From: Zelopaecilomyces penicillatus
Taxonomy: Eukaryota > Ascomycota > Sordariomycetes > Hypocreales > Pseudodiploosporaceae
Assembly (NCBI GenBank): GCA_005765155.1
Contig: VCCP01000003.1
Location: 5,394,001-5,458,000, forward strand
DNA length: 64,000 bases
Direction: 5' to 3'
Under the pieces are notes generated by a model that made no database searches, was not told where the DNA came from, and saw only the letters and a program-made list of their open reading frames with translations. The first letter of the stretch is position 1. Each line of letters opens with the position of its first letter. The translations under genes and the position numbers were made by a program. This document shows positions 44,302 through 55,631 of this stretch, in pieces.

Positions 44302-46532
44302 CTTCTTTATATTGACGACAGATTGACTGTTTGATGTGCGCGCTAATTGAGATTTGGTAAATGGTTTTGTTGTCGTGTTGGCAGTCAAGAATACTGCTCG
44401 AATATGACGAATGAAAAAGTGGAAGAGGAGGGGAAGGCGAATAAAAGAGACAGAAAATCAAGATAGACAAGTTCTCAAGTTGCATATCGAAATACACGTC
44501 GGGGGAATACTAGATTTAAAGCACGTTGCGTAGCATTGCAATGTTTAACAGGGCTTTAAAAGGATTAGCTAGCTACACAGACAAACGTTCGTCTCCATTT
44601 GGACAGCCGTCGCAAAGGTTGTATTTGCGTCTGTGTGGGTCGCAAGAAGAGCAGAAACCCCACATGATTAACCCTGAACGCTCCAGTAACGAGCAGCCTT
44701 TGTTACCAAACTATTGAGTCAAGGAGAACTAGCTCGTCTTTTTTTTTCGTTCGATGTGTACTCAAGACGAGGTGTTTGTTGGTCCCAGGTAGATGTGCGC
44801 TGGGGTGCCATGATTCCATGTTGCTAGGGACAGTACGGAGTACCACGCTTTGGCAAAGCAAAGTATTGGTAGGTGATATCCACTGAAGTGGAGCAAATTA
44901 GGGCTAGAGGAGCAGAGACCGTGAGCTCGGAAAGCAAAGATGGGAGATGGGAGATGAAAAGCCACGCGTTGGACTCAAGATTTGTATGGATGATTTCTTA
45001 TCAGATGATCAAGATAATCGGCTGCACGATTAGATGGGGGCCAAGTGGGTCCCTGAAGCGCCACCAGCGGGCCTGGAAAAGCCACTGAAAGCTACTCAAC
45101 CACTGAAAGACGCTGAAGACGGCGAAGCTGCCAGTCCAGGCTTAGCGGGGATCCATCACTGACGAACAGTGGTGTTACAGTGGTGTCGCCCCCACCCAAG
45201 ATAATCTCCCAGTGGATGCTTTCACTGGGTGTTGGAAGAAGATTCAAGGGTCTGAACGGCCCTTCCTCCCAAACAAGGAGCAAATAATTACGCAACTTCA
45301 TCGAGGTATCGCCCAACAAGATTCATTCTTGAAGTGGGGCACTGGCTGATTGATTGATTAATGAATCATCGCCAGCTTTAGTGTTGAAAAGCTTTGCGAA
45401 TTATGATCAATTTGGTGGGCATGAGTGAGTGTGAGAGAACGAATAGAAAGAAATGACAGAGAGCAAAGCTGTGTCTGCTGCCGATCTCGGAACGTGTCAA
45501 ACAGAGCATCTGTCTGTTTTATGACATAAACGGTGTGACAACACCACCATGGTATTTTATAAGAGACCGCGGACCAAGTTGCCCTCATGTTGGATTTCTG
45601 GTGGTTGTTGAGCGCTCTAATCGGCCCCCAAGCTAGCTGGAGTAAAGCTGATGATCCCTGCTAGAATAGCACAACGGCATATTCCGTCTCCCCTCTCGAG
45701 TTTGGAAAGGAGTTTGAGCTTTAAACAAGATCATTTGCTAGGCTCGGAATTATTTAATGAAAATTGCAGGGCGTTTAGCGCCATATTCCCATACCGTTAA
45801 GTAATTTTATTGCAATAAAACCCGTCGAGAAACTGTACTGGAGACAACCGCCCTACCCGATGAAAAGCCTGGCTCGGCGCGCATTCATCCAAATCCCTGC
45901 CCCCCCCTCCAACCAAGGTAAAGAATGAATTTATTTCTATAAGTGCCAAGCCGGCCTGCTAGTGGCAAGCGACTCACCCTTGGCCTGCCTAGACTTGGTG
46001 GCTGTTCGGACCATCGGTTCGGTACTCGGATCGCCGACGGCACATTGAATGGTCGCATGCCGTGAATGATCCATTGGAACAAGTCACTTGACCCAAATGG
46101 AGCTACATCGATAGTTTGACGAGAGGATTTCAATTCTGGTGTAGAAGAGAACACATTCTTGTTGGAAATTCAAGCGAAAGTCACGTGGGCACATCTTTGT
46201 TGGATTGAACTGAGAAACGTGCTGGACGAACAAAACTAATCGATTTCCGTGAAGGCGAATTGTAGTAAATCTCATCAGATTGATCTATTACAGTCAAAGG
46301 GAAATAGGAGATGAACCAGGAGTCGAACATTCAGAGAGTTTTTGGCTCTCCAAACCGGGGAATCATCGGATAGAATCTTGCAGCTGTTGGCTGTTGGTTG
46401 TTGGATTGACTGTATAGGTTACCACAGTGAGAATGACGGCACCACCCTGAAATCAACTTGACTCAACCCACCGACTAACGAGCTACTCCATGATTTCGTC
46501 CACTAGAATAATCAACACGCACCGCACTCAGC
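44302..46532. other. 2.2-kb intergenic region
   Basis: Promoter side of the transporter on the left and of the phosphatase on the right. Only short ORFs. A hairpin-like patch at 46300-46370 resembles a tRNA anticodon stem on the minus strand but does not fold as a tRNA. Confidence 0.45.
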
Positions 46533-47225
46533 ATGTGTGCGATACCACCTTCTATCACCGAGGTAGCATCACGCATCTTCATTGGCAATGTCTCCAGCTC
46601 TATGAAGCGGGATGTTCTTCAAGACAACCACATTACCGCCATAGTGTCTCTCCTGCATGTAGCCTGGGGCAGATGAGGCATCCTAATACCCCAGAGCCGG
46701 CATCTCTATATCCCCTGTCTAGATAACGACACTATGGACATTCTGGTATTCATGTCGGATGCCTGCAACTTTATCGATTCCCAGTTAGCCGCCTCTGCTT
46801 CTGGGACGCTTTCATTAGACTACCAATCTGAGCCACTTCCATCAGACAACCAGACAGAATTGAGTGCTCTGCTGCTTCGCTCAAGGCTTATCTACCAAGA
46901 CCCATCCCGTACTGGCAACATACTAGTACATTGCCAACAGGGAATCTCTCGATCAGCAGCTGTCGTGATAGCTTACCTGATGCGGAAGAACCATACAGGT
47001 CTTGAGGAGACTCTAGCTGGAGTAAGGGAGAAGCGAAAGGTGAAGCCATCCAAAAATTTCATGGAGCAACTGAGTGTGTGGGAGGCTGTGGGGTATGAAA
47101 TCTGGGAGGACAAAGAAAAGAAAATTCCAAAACCGCAGTATCAAGTGTTTCTCGACAACCGTGCTATCCGGCTCAAGGCTAAAGGGTTGACGGGGAATGA
47201 ACCCATGAGGGTTACAGACCTTTGA
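46533..47225 (+). pseudogene. Dual-specificity protein phosphatase with one in-frame stop
   Basis: An uninterrupted 230-codon frame from ATG 46533 apart from one TGA at 46674-46676 (codon 48). Upstream of the stop is the start of a DSP fold (ITEVASRIFIGNVSSSMKRD, then ITAIVSLLHVAWGR); downstream come GILIPQSRHLYIPCLDNDT and the signature HCQQGISRSA with nucleophile Cys134 and Arg140. Both halves are needed for the fold. The TGA could come from CGA (Arg) by a C-to-T change or from TGG (Trp). A 36-nt GTAGCC...CCCAG stretch around the stop is in frame but too short for a normal intron. From ATG 46734 a 163-residue protein with the active site could still be made, lacking the first part of the domain. 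Confidence 0.7.
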
Positions 47226-47829
47226 ACAGTTTGCGAAATAAGCATCGGGGACTAGGGAGAGTGCGGTATGGCATGCTTGATATTGGCAAGATATGCAATT
47301 TGATCAGTAGATATTATAAATTCATTCGTTCGTGGTACAGTCTAGCGCAAATTAAGAGCAGATTCCGAGATATGTTTGAAAACAAAAGATAAAACTGCTG
47401 CTCTGACCTATTGTGAACTTGACTACCAGCATCTCCCTCATCTGCTATTTTTATGCAACAGAATTAATCAGCCCCATTTGCTATAGAGTAGACGACATTT
47501 TGACCGGTGATTTGAAATTGGGTAACATCGGTCGCCGACATTAAGATTTTGCCAGAAGGCTAGAAACCACTACTTTCGCACTAGACAGCGCCCTTGACTT
47601 GACAGAGGATTGACATGACTGCGTAGTCATCCCTGCCCCGCACCCACCAAGCCAGCCTGCTGCCTAAATGGATGAGCCTTTGGATGACTACGATATAATT
47701 CTTCAAGTATAATACTATGATTGATGCCATACTTTCTTGTTTTGACGACTCTGGAAAACAATCACATCTCATCACAATTCACAGCACAACTTACCTCTCA
47801 AACCTGCCACTACTTTTACCGCCACCGCA
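47226..47829. other. Intergenic spacer
   Basis: 3' side of the phosphatase gene and promoter of the DUF1993 gene. No ORF or RNA of note. Confidence 0.6.
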
Positions 47830-48339
47830 ATGGCTTATTCTCTCTACGACGCAACCATTGTGACAGCGACCGCTGCTCTCACTTCCCTCAATCTGATCCT
47901 CACCAAAGCTGAAGAGCACCCCAACTCATCCACATTCCCCTCGGCCCGACTCTACGAAGACATGTTTCCCCTCTCTTTCCAGGTTCACTTTTCCACAAGC
48001 CAGGCGGAGAAGATGGTAGCCCGGTTATCTGGCCGGGAACCCGCCAGTTTCGAGGACAATCTCACCACCTTCGAGGCCATGCACGCGCGCATTGACCAGG
48101 TGCTAGAGGTGCTGGGAAAGGTGGATAAGGACACGGCCAACAAGAACGGCGAAGTGTTGGTGCCAACGACTCTCGGGCCCCACCGGGTTGTGGACATTTC
48201 CGGCAAGGTGTTTTCTGGTTCAGCTATTATGCCGGTTCTGTTCTTCCATGTCTCCATGGCGTATGCGATACTGAGAAAGGAGGGTGTCCCGTTGTCTAAA
48301 ACGGACTACATTGGCAGCTTTGTGAAAGGTCTCTGGTGA
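47830..48339 (+). CDS. DUF1993 family protein
   Basis: A single exon of 169 residues, the usual length. The start MAYSLYDATIVTATAALTSL, the block RLYEDMFPLSFQVHFSTSQA and ARLSGREPASFEDNLTTF match the family known as DUF1993, helical-bundle proteins related to the DinB/YfiT-like fold. Function is unknown; fungal members are often stress- or secondary-metabolism-associated by location only. The protein has no signal peptide or membrane segment. Start context CGCAATGGC is acceptable. Frame intact. Confidence 0.85.
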   Translation: MAYSLYDATIVTATAALTSLNLILTKAEEHPNSSTFPSARLYEDMFPLSFQVHFSTSQAEKMVARLSGREPASFEDNLTTFEAMHARIDQVLEVLGKVDKDTANKNGEVLVPTTLGPHRVVDISGKVFSGSAIMPVLFFHVSMAYAILRKEGVPLSKTDYIGSFVKGLW

Positions 48340-49359
48340 GAATTGCAATTATTGGTTACGGATTAAAACAGTTGGACGATCACACACACCCACAAGTCAA
48401 TTAGGTAGTCAAAATTGCAAGGGTCACTTTTTTTGGGATCATGAGCCCATCCTGTGATCAAGGGGTATGCGCCGCGTGAAACTTGACGCGCCTACTGCGA
48501 GCCGCAGCCGCAACCCTCGGGGGTTTGCGGCAAACACCGGGCCGTCCCATTAAGCGCCCGTGGAATAGTGCCTGGGGTGTCAGAATTGACTAGGTAGTAA
48601 AGCTTAACAAGTGATGCTGCCAATACGGCCCTTCCATCTCTGTGTGAAGACACACACTCCAAGTACAATGAAGAGTGCCCCATGCATGGCCTGTACGCGT
48701 ATTGCCCTTTGTTTCAAACATGTTTCCATCCGAACACCTGCATTAGTTTGCCCAGAAACTGCCTTGCCACTCCCGCGGCCCATAATCCCGACCCCATGGT
48801 GTGATAGTGACACGTCAATGCAGAGAGCCAAGGGTTTTTATTTGGGCAGTAGCCAGCTGATAACAGTGATGGTTTCTTTTTCGTAGGCGCAATAATCCAT
48901 CCTCTAAGCTCTGTTCTGTTGTTTGTGTTTGGAAACGACTTCAACACCGAGGCTACAACCTCCAACTTCGAACTTCTATGGCGGGTGGCGCCATACTTGG
49001 AGTCTCACTCAATATTACAAATGCTATGATAATTTAGTTCCGTGTATTTCGACAACCCGTTATTTCCAATGGCTGAGCGAGGCTCACTGGGATGCTAGAA
49101 TCTGACCTCCGAGTTGGTTGGTGGCGTTAAAACAGACGAAACAGCGGTCGCATATCACGCGACCTGTGCCAACATCTCTTTAGGCCAAGTCCATCGTACA
49201 CGTACACCTGGCCATCGCTTTGGGCCTCTTGTTTGCAATAACTAATAAGTGCTACTTGCAAACATTAACAGTACCTGAAAGACCGTTCAGGTCTGACATG
49301 AAAAAACACACACGACAACACAAACAGCTATCAAAGAATTTGATCCACCTATCAACGCC
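48340..49359. other. Intergenic, 5' side of the 982-residue orphan
   Basis: No supported gene. The frame of the next gene is open upstream of its ATG back to a TGA near 49297, so a further 5' exon may end in this stretch. Confidence 0.45.
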
Positions 49360-52300
49360 ATGTTTAACATCAAATCTGAGAAAAAGGTTGACAGCTATTT
49401 TGTTCGTTTGGAAGCCCTCTATAAGAAATACCAGATTGAATTCGTCGGGAAGCTTCCTTCTGCAGACTGGCCCGACAACCATAGAAATACCTTGACAAAG
49501 GCCTGTCAATTGACCGAGTACACCTACGAAACCTATGCGAAAGAACCATGTGTTGCGGAAGCCGCATCGTGGAAGAAGATCGTAAAACAGCAAGCAAAAG
49601 AACTTGCAGAACTTGCAATCGAAAAGCAACGCCATGGCGAGTCCTGCTGGGATACGTGTCAACGCATTATCCTGGGTAGGCTGGCGGCTGAGGTCTGCTG
49701 GTAGAGTCTCCCTCCTGTCTAATTTACCACTTCCAGTTCGCCTCAAGCTGACTCGTCTTTTCAGTAGAAATTGCCGAAAACGCACTTGGGTATCGGAAAC
49801 TGAAGCAACGAGAGGCGAAACCCTAACGACAGTAGCACGAATAAGCGGCCGACAAAACGCACGGCCACCCTGCCGATGCCCACGCTCATTTCGCCGAAAT
49901 GACCAGTATGTGTTATCCTATAGATAATCGAATCATTTGATGTATTTACTAATTGGGGTTCATAGATTGGAAGCAACTGGGATGGCTCAGATATTCACCT
50001 TCCGAGAAAATGAGGAAGTTGTCTATGACGCAGAGGTGACTCGCGAACTAGGCAAAACAGTGACGGCTGCTCACCTGTTTGGGCTTCGTGAAACGCGAAT
50101 TGTTGAGAACCTGCTTTTTGATGAAGCGCAGCAGCGGTTTCAAGGTAGAAGCTATGGTATCGGCAAACAAGTCCATGAAATCTTGGGACTAGACCAACCA
50201 ATACTATGGATTAAGGACCGTCTTCTGTTCCCGTTTTTTGTCCTCGGATCAGAATCTGAAGCAAATTCAAAGTCAGAATGGGAATCCACCCGGAAGAAAA
50301 CTTCCTTGTCAATTCGAACCCTTCTTCAAACCCAAGAGAGACTGCGTATTGCGACAGGGAAACACTCTGAGTGGAAATCTGGTCCTCTTGTGTGGTTCTT
50401 CTCAAACCGTGGAGAGGAGTGGCATCTTTCAGTTGCATACACCGCGACTGCTCCCGCTACAGAGAATACCGTCAGAACTACTCTATATGTATGTATGATT
50501 CTGTTCATAAATAGAAAGCAAAATCTTACTGACGTCTGTGTAGCGTATTGCAGACATATGGCAAGGTTCAATCGCAACTGGAGATGGAGCATTGCAGTTC
50601 TTGCTTCTAATCGACTACGTCTTCGACTGGGCGAGAGATGTGTTCCGAGAAGATGTCATGAGAGAACTTAGAGTGCTTGCCTCTGGGGATAACAATTCAA
50701 CAAGCACTTTACCCACAGACCCTGACAGGATGATATTGGACCCCAAGGTTGCCATTGCGAAAAGAGCTGAAGGTGCATTTCTAGATCCCTCCTCTCCACA
50801 TTATGCGTATCAATATGCTCTCCAAGATTATGATACTACTCACGGTGTTATTCGTCATGCCGGATTGGTCACATCTAAATACGGATGTTTTATATTCAAC
50901 AAAGAAACTTTCCAAACGTTGCTTAATACAACTAATGTGAGTCTTATACGACCAATCTGCAGACGAACTATGGATTATGCAAAAGACAATGCGGTTTTCT
51001 TGTCTGGCCGAGACGTTGACAGCATGGAAATGTTGTGGACAGGGACCAACTGTCATCCCAGCACCAAATATCACGCTGAAATGGGCTACTTCACGGTCAT
51101 AACCTGCACTACATACATCTCAGATCGCTGGGATATTGTAAGAGAACTCAGCGTGGTTGCTACAGCAGAAGATACTTGGTCTGATGTTGCCGATGCCACC
51201 AACCTTGCCAGCATGAGAGGAGTAGACGGGCCACCAGTATATAGCGCGGAAGACGCTGCAGCAGCTGTGCTAAGCAAGTTGAATCAGCTGCGTGCTGGGT
51301 CTTCTTTGCAAGTGCTGATGTCTGCTTTGCGTCGAAGGTCCGTTGAAGTACGCGTTTCGTCCAAGTATGGAAGCGTCTCCATTGAAGAAGACGACACGAC
51401 CCTGCGCAAGCTTGTGTGGGAATCTTACTTTTGGTATAGCAGAGTTCGTGAGGTCCAGGGATCCTTCTGTAGATTCAATCATCGCCTTGATTTGCAGCAT
51501 ATGATAGCCCACAACGTCGAGCCGATTTTCGACGAGGTGCCTGTTGCTTCCGAAGATGGATGTGTACTAGTATCGGCAAACTGCTTCCCTGCGCCTTTCC
51601 CTGCGTCTTTTCGTGCACCTTTACGTGAACCAGCTGCTACTTCTTGTGTTTACTTGAGTATGAAAAACACATCTCTGTCCGAAAAGAATATCTTGGCAAA
51701 AATGGTTTCGAGAGCGTTTGAGACTCAAGACTTTTACTTCGCGACTCGACATGGCTGCCAAGACGACGAGATATTTCCACTACAGTCACTGGGAAGGCAG
51801 CATAGTGAAGTTTGGACTACTAAGGCTCGCAAAGTCCGCTATGGGATTATGAGTGAAGATCTAGGCCTTATCGTGTTTATTGATCAGCTATCTGGCAGAA
51901 CTCCAGTTACACAAGGCTCGCCGAGAGATACGACAGCATCCGGGCGTCGTATCTTCAGCCGAAGATTTGACATCTCATATTCCTTGAAATCTTGCCGTCC
52001 CCCCACTGGGCTGTCCCGTGCGCAGATGTTTTATGTTTACAAACTTTTGTCACAAGAGTTTATGTATTGGAGAGCTTTCGCATCAGATCGAACGGCGCAG
52101 GGAATTCCATGTTGCATGTCTTGTGCAGAGGTTGGCGAAGCCGTGGAGCACTGTTCAATCTGTACCGACTTTCTTGACGATGCAAACCGATACACGTGGA
52201 TGAAGCTTTGCTTACAGGGCCTGAAACCGTTCACGGTGAAGAAGCTTCTCGACTCTGAAGTTCAGGAAAGGCTGGTCCACCTTGACAGCGAACAGTGTGA

Positions 52301-52487
52301 TAATCGTGCGGAGACAGAAGATGATTATTGGAGAGAAGCGCTAGACTTTTATGAGAAGTTGGATGAGCCGTATGAAGATATCTCAGTATTAGTGGCTCAG
52401 ATGATGGAATATGCACAATACTGTGAAGATGTCACGAGAAATACTGAGCAAGATGGTGGTCCGCGTAAGCGCAGCCGGTATGAATAG
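49360..52487 (+). CDS. Large orphan protein, about 980 residues
   Basis: Four exons (49360-49700, 49765-49905, 49966-50488, 50544-52487) fit with GT/AG introns and consistent phases to give 982 residues. The N-terminal part looks helical and charged (FNIKSEKKVDSYFVRLEAL; SWKKIVKQQAKELAELAIEK). The middle (IFTFRENEEVVYDAEVTREL; WHLSVAYTATAP; DGALQFLLLIDYVFDWARDV) and the long C-terminal part show no known domain, though one CxxC...CxxC-like cluster occurs (PCCMSCAEVGEAVEHCSIC). The end is basic (PRKRSRYE), possibly a nuclear signal. The second exon is Arg/Cys-rich in this frame and looks less protein-like than the neighbouring frame, so the N-terminal third is uncertain; translation from ATG 49982 would give 816 residues. 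I do not recognise the family. Confidence 0.55.
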
Positions 52488-54169
52488 GGGGGTATAAAGA
52501 TAGAAGATAAAGGTGGGAATGGAATGGAAATATGGTAGTTAAGAAATCTAAGGTAAAAAAGGAGTGGTGGAAAACGTGATTAATTTGATTCTTTTAGAAT
52601 TATGTATTTCGTTTTGGTTGACTATTTCTTTTCCCTCTTTAGGAGTTTTGCATTTCGTATATTACAGAGAATCGATTCTATCTTTAGACATTTAGCTAAA
52701 TTCGTATAAACAAGGTACCATTTTACCTATGTTTGGACTCAAGCCAATTCTCCATCAAACCAAATCGCTCAGCTATCAATAAGCCGGTACGTCCGATTTT
52801 ATGGGCTGAAGGTGATTCTCCAAAATTGAAACCTATATAGCAATATAGTAATCGCAAAGTTTAGGAGGTATTAGGGGCAATTTTATACCATCCAAAGCGG
52901 TAGGTTGTGTCAGATTTGTGGCAGCCGCCTGTATTATATAAAAGATTGACATAGAGGGGCGATTTATGGCAGTGAACGAGTGCAAGTTCATTAGTCAGAC
53001 GAGTAAGAGACCTGTGGTATCGCGTTTTTCCCATTCAAGTAAAATCATTAAATCTGTATACTTAAGAAAGAGCGTGATGCTCGTTAAGTCGTCCGATAAA
53101 GCGATTATAACTCCAAATATAGATGAAGCACTGAACACCTCTTATAAGCTCAGGGCTCTCCTGGTTCATATTATAAAAAGCTTGATAGTATAGAAGTATG
53201 ATGATAGCATAGCAACAAGTATAAAACAAAACACTACTCTTGGAGTTATCCATCCACCAGCCCGAGGTACGTTAGAGATTGCTAGTAGTATTAGCCCTTG
53301 TTTATACAAGATGGAATATATAATACCGTGACGTTTGGTGAATTCCTAAGAGATAAACCTAACAAAGGAGTTTATATTGGTAGATAGATCAGAGTATTCT
53401 GAGCAATATATCGGTCATGTAGATAATAGATCCGTAAGATTGTAATCTGGTATCATTCTAGTGAACAAGTAGGGTCAATACAATAATATTATTGATAACT
53501 AACTAAGCTATATTCTAAAGAGTGAAAATTCAGAGCATATATATACACCGTCGATCACTTGGGTCACAAGTGGTGATCCGGGTGATCCAGCGTACTGGCT
53601 CACCGTGGCTCACCACCATTTATACGGTGATCACACTGATCCATCACGATTGGCTCCCGTCTCCATGGTACGCACCATCCTAGGTCACATGACCAGCCTA
53701 CTCGTACGACCATGTCGTTGGGTTGTGACACCTGATATATAAGTTGAAAGATTATAAGATAAAAACTGGATCTAATTAATATTCTATAATCTATTCTTTT
53801 TTGATAATATACTTAACAGTTTATATATAAAAAGCCCTGTCCAGTATATAATCGTCCTTTTAATATAATTATTATATAAGCAGCTATAATAGTAAATACT
53901 CAAGTAAGAGAGGGGAGACAGGTATATTAACACGAAGCTAAAAGCACTCTCCTGCACCTCAGCCTGATTCTGATTAGTGCCACATACAATTGTGGTGCAA
54001 AAGATGAATCTACCTTGTGCAGACACAAGCATATACTCCTATATGTTCCACATTATCAGTATAATATTATAAAAAGGCCCATTTCCCTTTAGGAAGCTGA
54101 GGAACCCTAGTAGATGACACCAAGCTTTTACCACACTTACACCGTACCCGGTAAATAATATTGGGCAAA
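52488..54169. other. AT-rich block with direct and inverted short repeats
   Basis: About 1.6 kb of AT-rich sequence with no coding capacity. Around 53550-53660 it contains repeated GGTGATC/TGATCAC and GGCTCACC words, and near 53705-53735 the string GTTGGGTTGTGACACC that is reminiscent of a retroelement LTR edge. I could not define element ends. It may be a mutated transposon remnant separating the orphan gene from the polyketide-type cluster. Confidence 0.45.
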
Positions 54170-55528
54170 ATGGCCGCTCCAAAATTCCCACACATCATCA
54201 TCGCCGTGGCCCCTATCTTTGGCCATGTCGAAAAGTTCAAAGTTATCGGCATCGAGCTCATTAGACAGGGCTACACTGTCACTTTCTTGACCGGCACTGC
54301 CCTTCGCGAGCAAGTCGAGTACATTGGTGCGCGCTTTGCTCCTCTGTCAGGATGCGCCAACTTTGACTTTGAGAACCGCGACACCGTCTATCCGGAGCTG
54401 GCGACGATGCCGCCGGGGCTCGACCGTGTCATCTGGGAGATGCGCACCTGGTTTATTGACCCTATCAAAGACCAACACGACAGCCTGCAGGCTCTTCTGC
54501 GGCACATCAGGCAGACGGAGGGACAAGACCGGCGGATTGTCTACATGGACAACAATGCGTATGGCGGCTCCTCGCCCCTGGTGTACGGCGCTCCTGATTG
54601 CCTGCGACCCAACGGCATCATCAAAGTTGGCACCTGCAGTTTGACGCTGGATAGCATCGACACGCCACCGTGGGGCATGGGGCTTCCGCCCTACGAATCC
54701 GAAGCAGACCGGGCCAAGGCCGCCGCGACCCGCGACCAGGCCGGTTTCATGGCCGCGCCGATCCAGAAACTGTGGGAGGACGCCCTGCGATCCACCGGAG
54801 TGCCTGTGGGCCAGTTAGATCCCGTGCCGCTGTTTCTCGACGGCATCGCGCGCTCCTGTGATTTGTATCTGCAGATGTCTATCCCGCAACTGGAATACCC
54901 CCGCAGCGACCTGCCTGACTGGGTGCGCTTCATGGGCGCGCTGCCCACGGTAGGGACGAGAGATACCAAGGCGCTGCAGCTGCCGGTATGGTGGAACGAG
55001 GTTATACATGCACCCGAGGGTCGCAGAAAGCCCATTGTGGTCGTGTCCCAGGGTTCGGTGCACAACGAGCCTGAGGATCTGATACTCCCGGCGATTGAAG
55101 GGTTGCGGGATCTCGACGTGACGGTCGTGGTGACTCTGGTGCGATCGTCTGAACTGCCGCCCGGAACCTTGGTTCCCGATAACCTACGCGTGGCGCAGTT
55201 CATCCCGTTCGACGTCTTGTTCAACCACACGGATGTGTTGGTGTCCAACGGTGGGTTTGGCACGGTCCAGCAAGCTCTTTGCCACGGGGTGCCCATGGTG
55301 CTTGCTGGCGTGGCCGCCGACAAAGCAGAGACGAATGCGCATGCAGCATGGGTCGGCGCGGCTATCAATCTAGCGTGTCAGAAACCAGAACCTGCGATGG
55401 TGAGGGATGCAGTCCGCGAGGTGCTGGCAAACAATAAGAGGAAACAACGCTGTCTGGAACTCAAGGGAGAGTATGAGAAATACGACGCTATAAAGACGCT
55501 TACGGACGCCATTCAGGAGTTTGCTTGA
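54170..55528 (+). CDS. UDP-glycosyltransferase (MGT-like)
   Basis: A single exon of 452 residues from ATG 54170. The N-terminal Rossmann-like half begins HIIIAVAPIFGHVEKFKVIG with the acceptor-side GH. The C-terminal half holds the UDP-sugar site: VVVSQGSVHNEPEDLILPAI, then FIPFDVLFNHTDVLVSNGGF, GTVQQALCHGVPMVLAGVAA and DKAETNAHAAWVGAAI. This is the pattern of macrolide-type/UGT family enzymes that add a sugar to small molecules. The usual His before GG in the signature is Asn here, as in many microbial members. The gene is clearly more GC-rich than the AT-rich block before it. It stands beside thiolase, kinase and polyketide synthase genes, suggesting glycosylation of a secondary metabolite. 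Frame intact. Confidence 0.85.
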   Translation: MAAPKFPHIIIAVAPIFGHVEKFKVIGIELIRQGYTVTFLTGTALREQVEYIGARFAPLSGCANFDFENRDTVYPELATMPPGLDRVIWEMRTWFIDPIKDQHDSLQALLRHIRQTEGQDRRIVYMDNNAYGGSSPLVYGAPDCLRPNGIIKVGTCSLTLDSIDTPPWGMGLPPYESEADRAKAAATRDQAGFMAAPIQKLWEDALRSTGVPVGQLDPVPLFLDGIARSCDLYLQMSIPQLEYPRSDLPDWVRFMGALPTVGTRDTKALQLPVWWNEVIHAPEGRRKPIVVVSQGSVHNEPEDLILPAIEGLRDLDVTVVVTLVRSSELPPGTLVPDNLRVAQFIPFDVLFNHTDVLVSNGGFGTVQQALCHGVPMVLAGVAADKAETNAHAAWVGAAINLACQKPEPAMVRDAVREVLANNKRKQRCLELKGEYEKYDAIKTLTDAIQEFA

Positions 55529-55631
55529 TAATGTTATGGTCTTGACTCTTGTCCATCCATGCCTTTGCATAATCAATATGAACTGTTGCCTTAGATTTGC
55601 CTTAACCCCCCAAGTTGATAGATTTCTATCT

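Noticed and set aside
46301..46380. tRNA-like hairpin on the minus strand (GAGAG-loop-CTCTC and a GTTCGACTCC word)
   Set aside because: The loop lacks T33, and no D arm or acceptor stem pairs, so it does not fold as a tRNA.
22884..47225. Alternative genetic code or programmed recoding as explanation of in-frame stops
   Set aside because: All three stop codons occur as interruptions and also as normal ends of intact genes here (TGA P450, TAG dioxygenase, TAA eIF1), so the standard code applies; no recoding signal was seen.
53550..53740. LTR retrotransposon edge (GTTGGGTTGTGACACC and nearby repeats)
   Set aside because: No second LTR, primer-binding site or polyprotein frame could be found in the window.
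54691..55368. 225-codon ORF antisense to the UDP-glycosyltransferase
   Set aside because: Shadow of a GC-rich coding exon; the sense frame carries clear UGT motifs.
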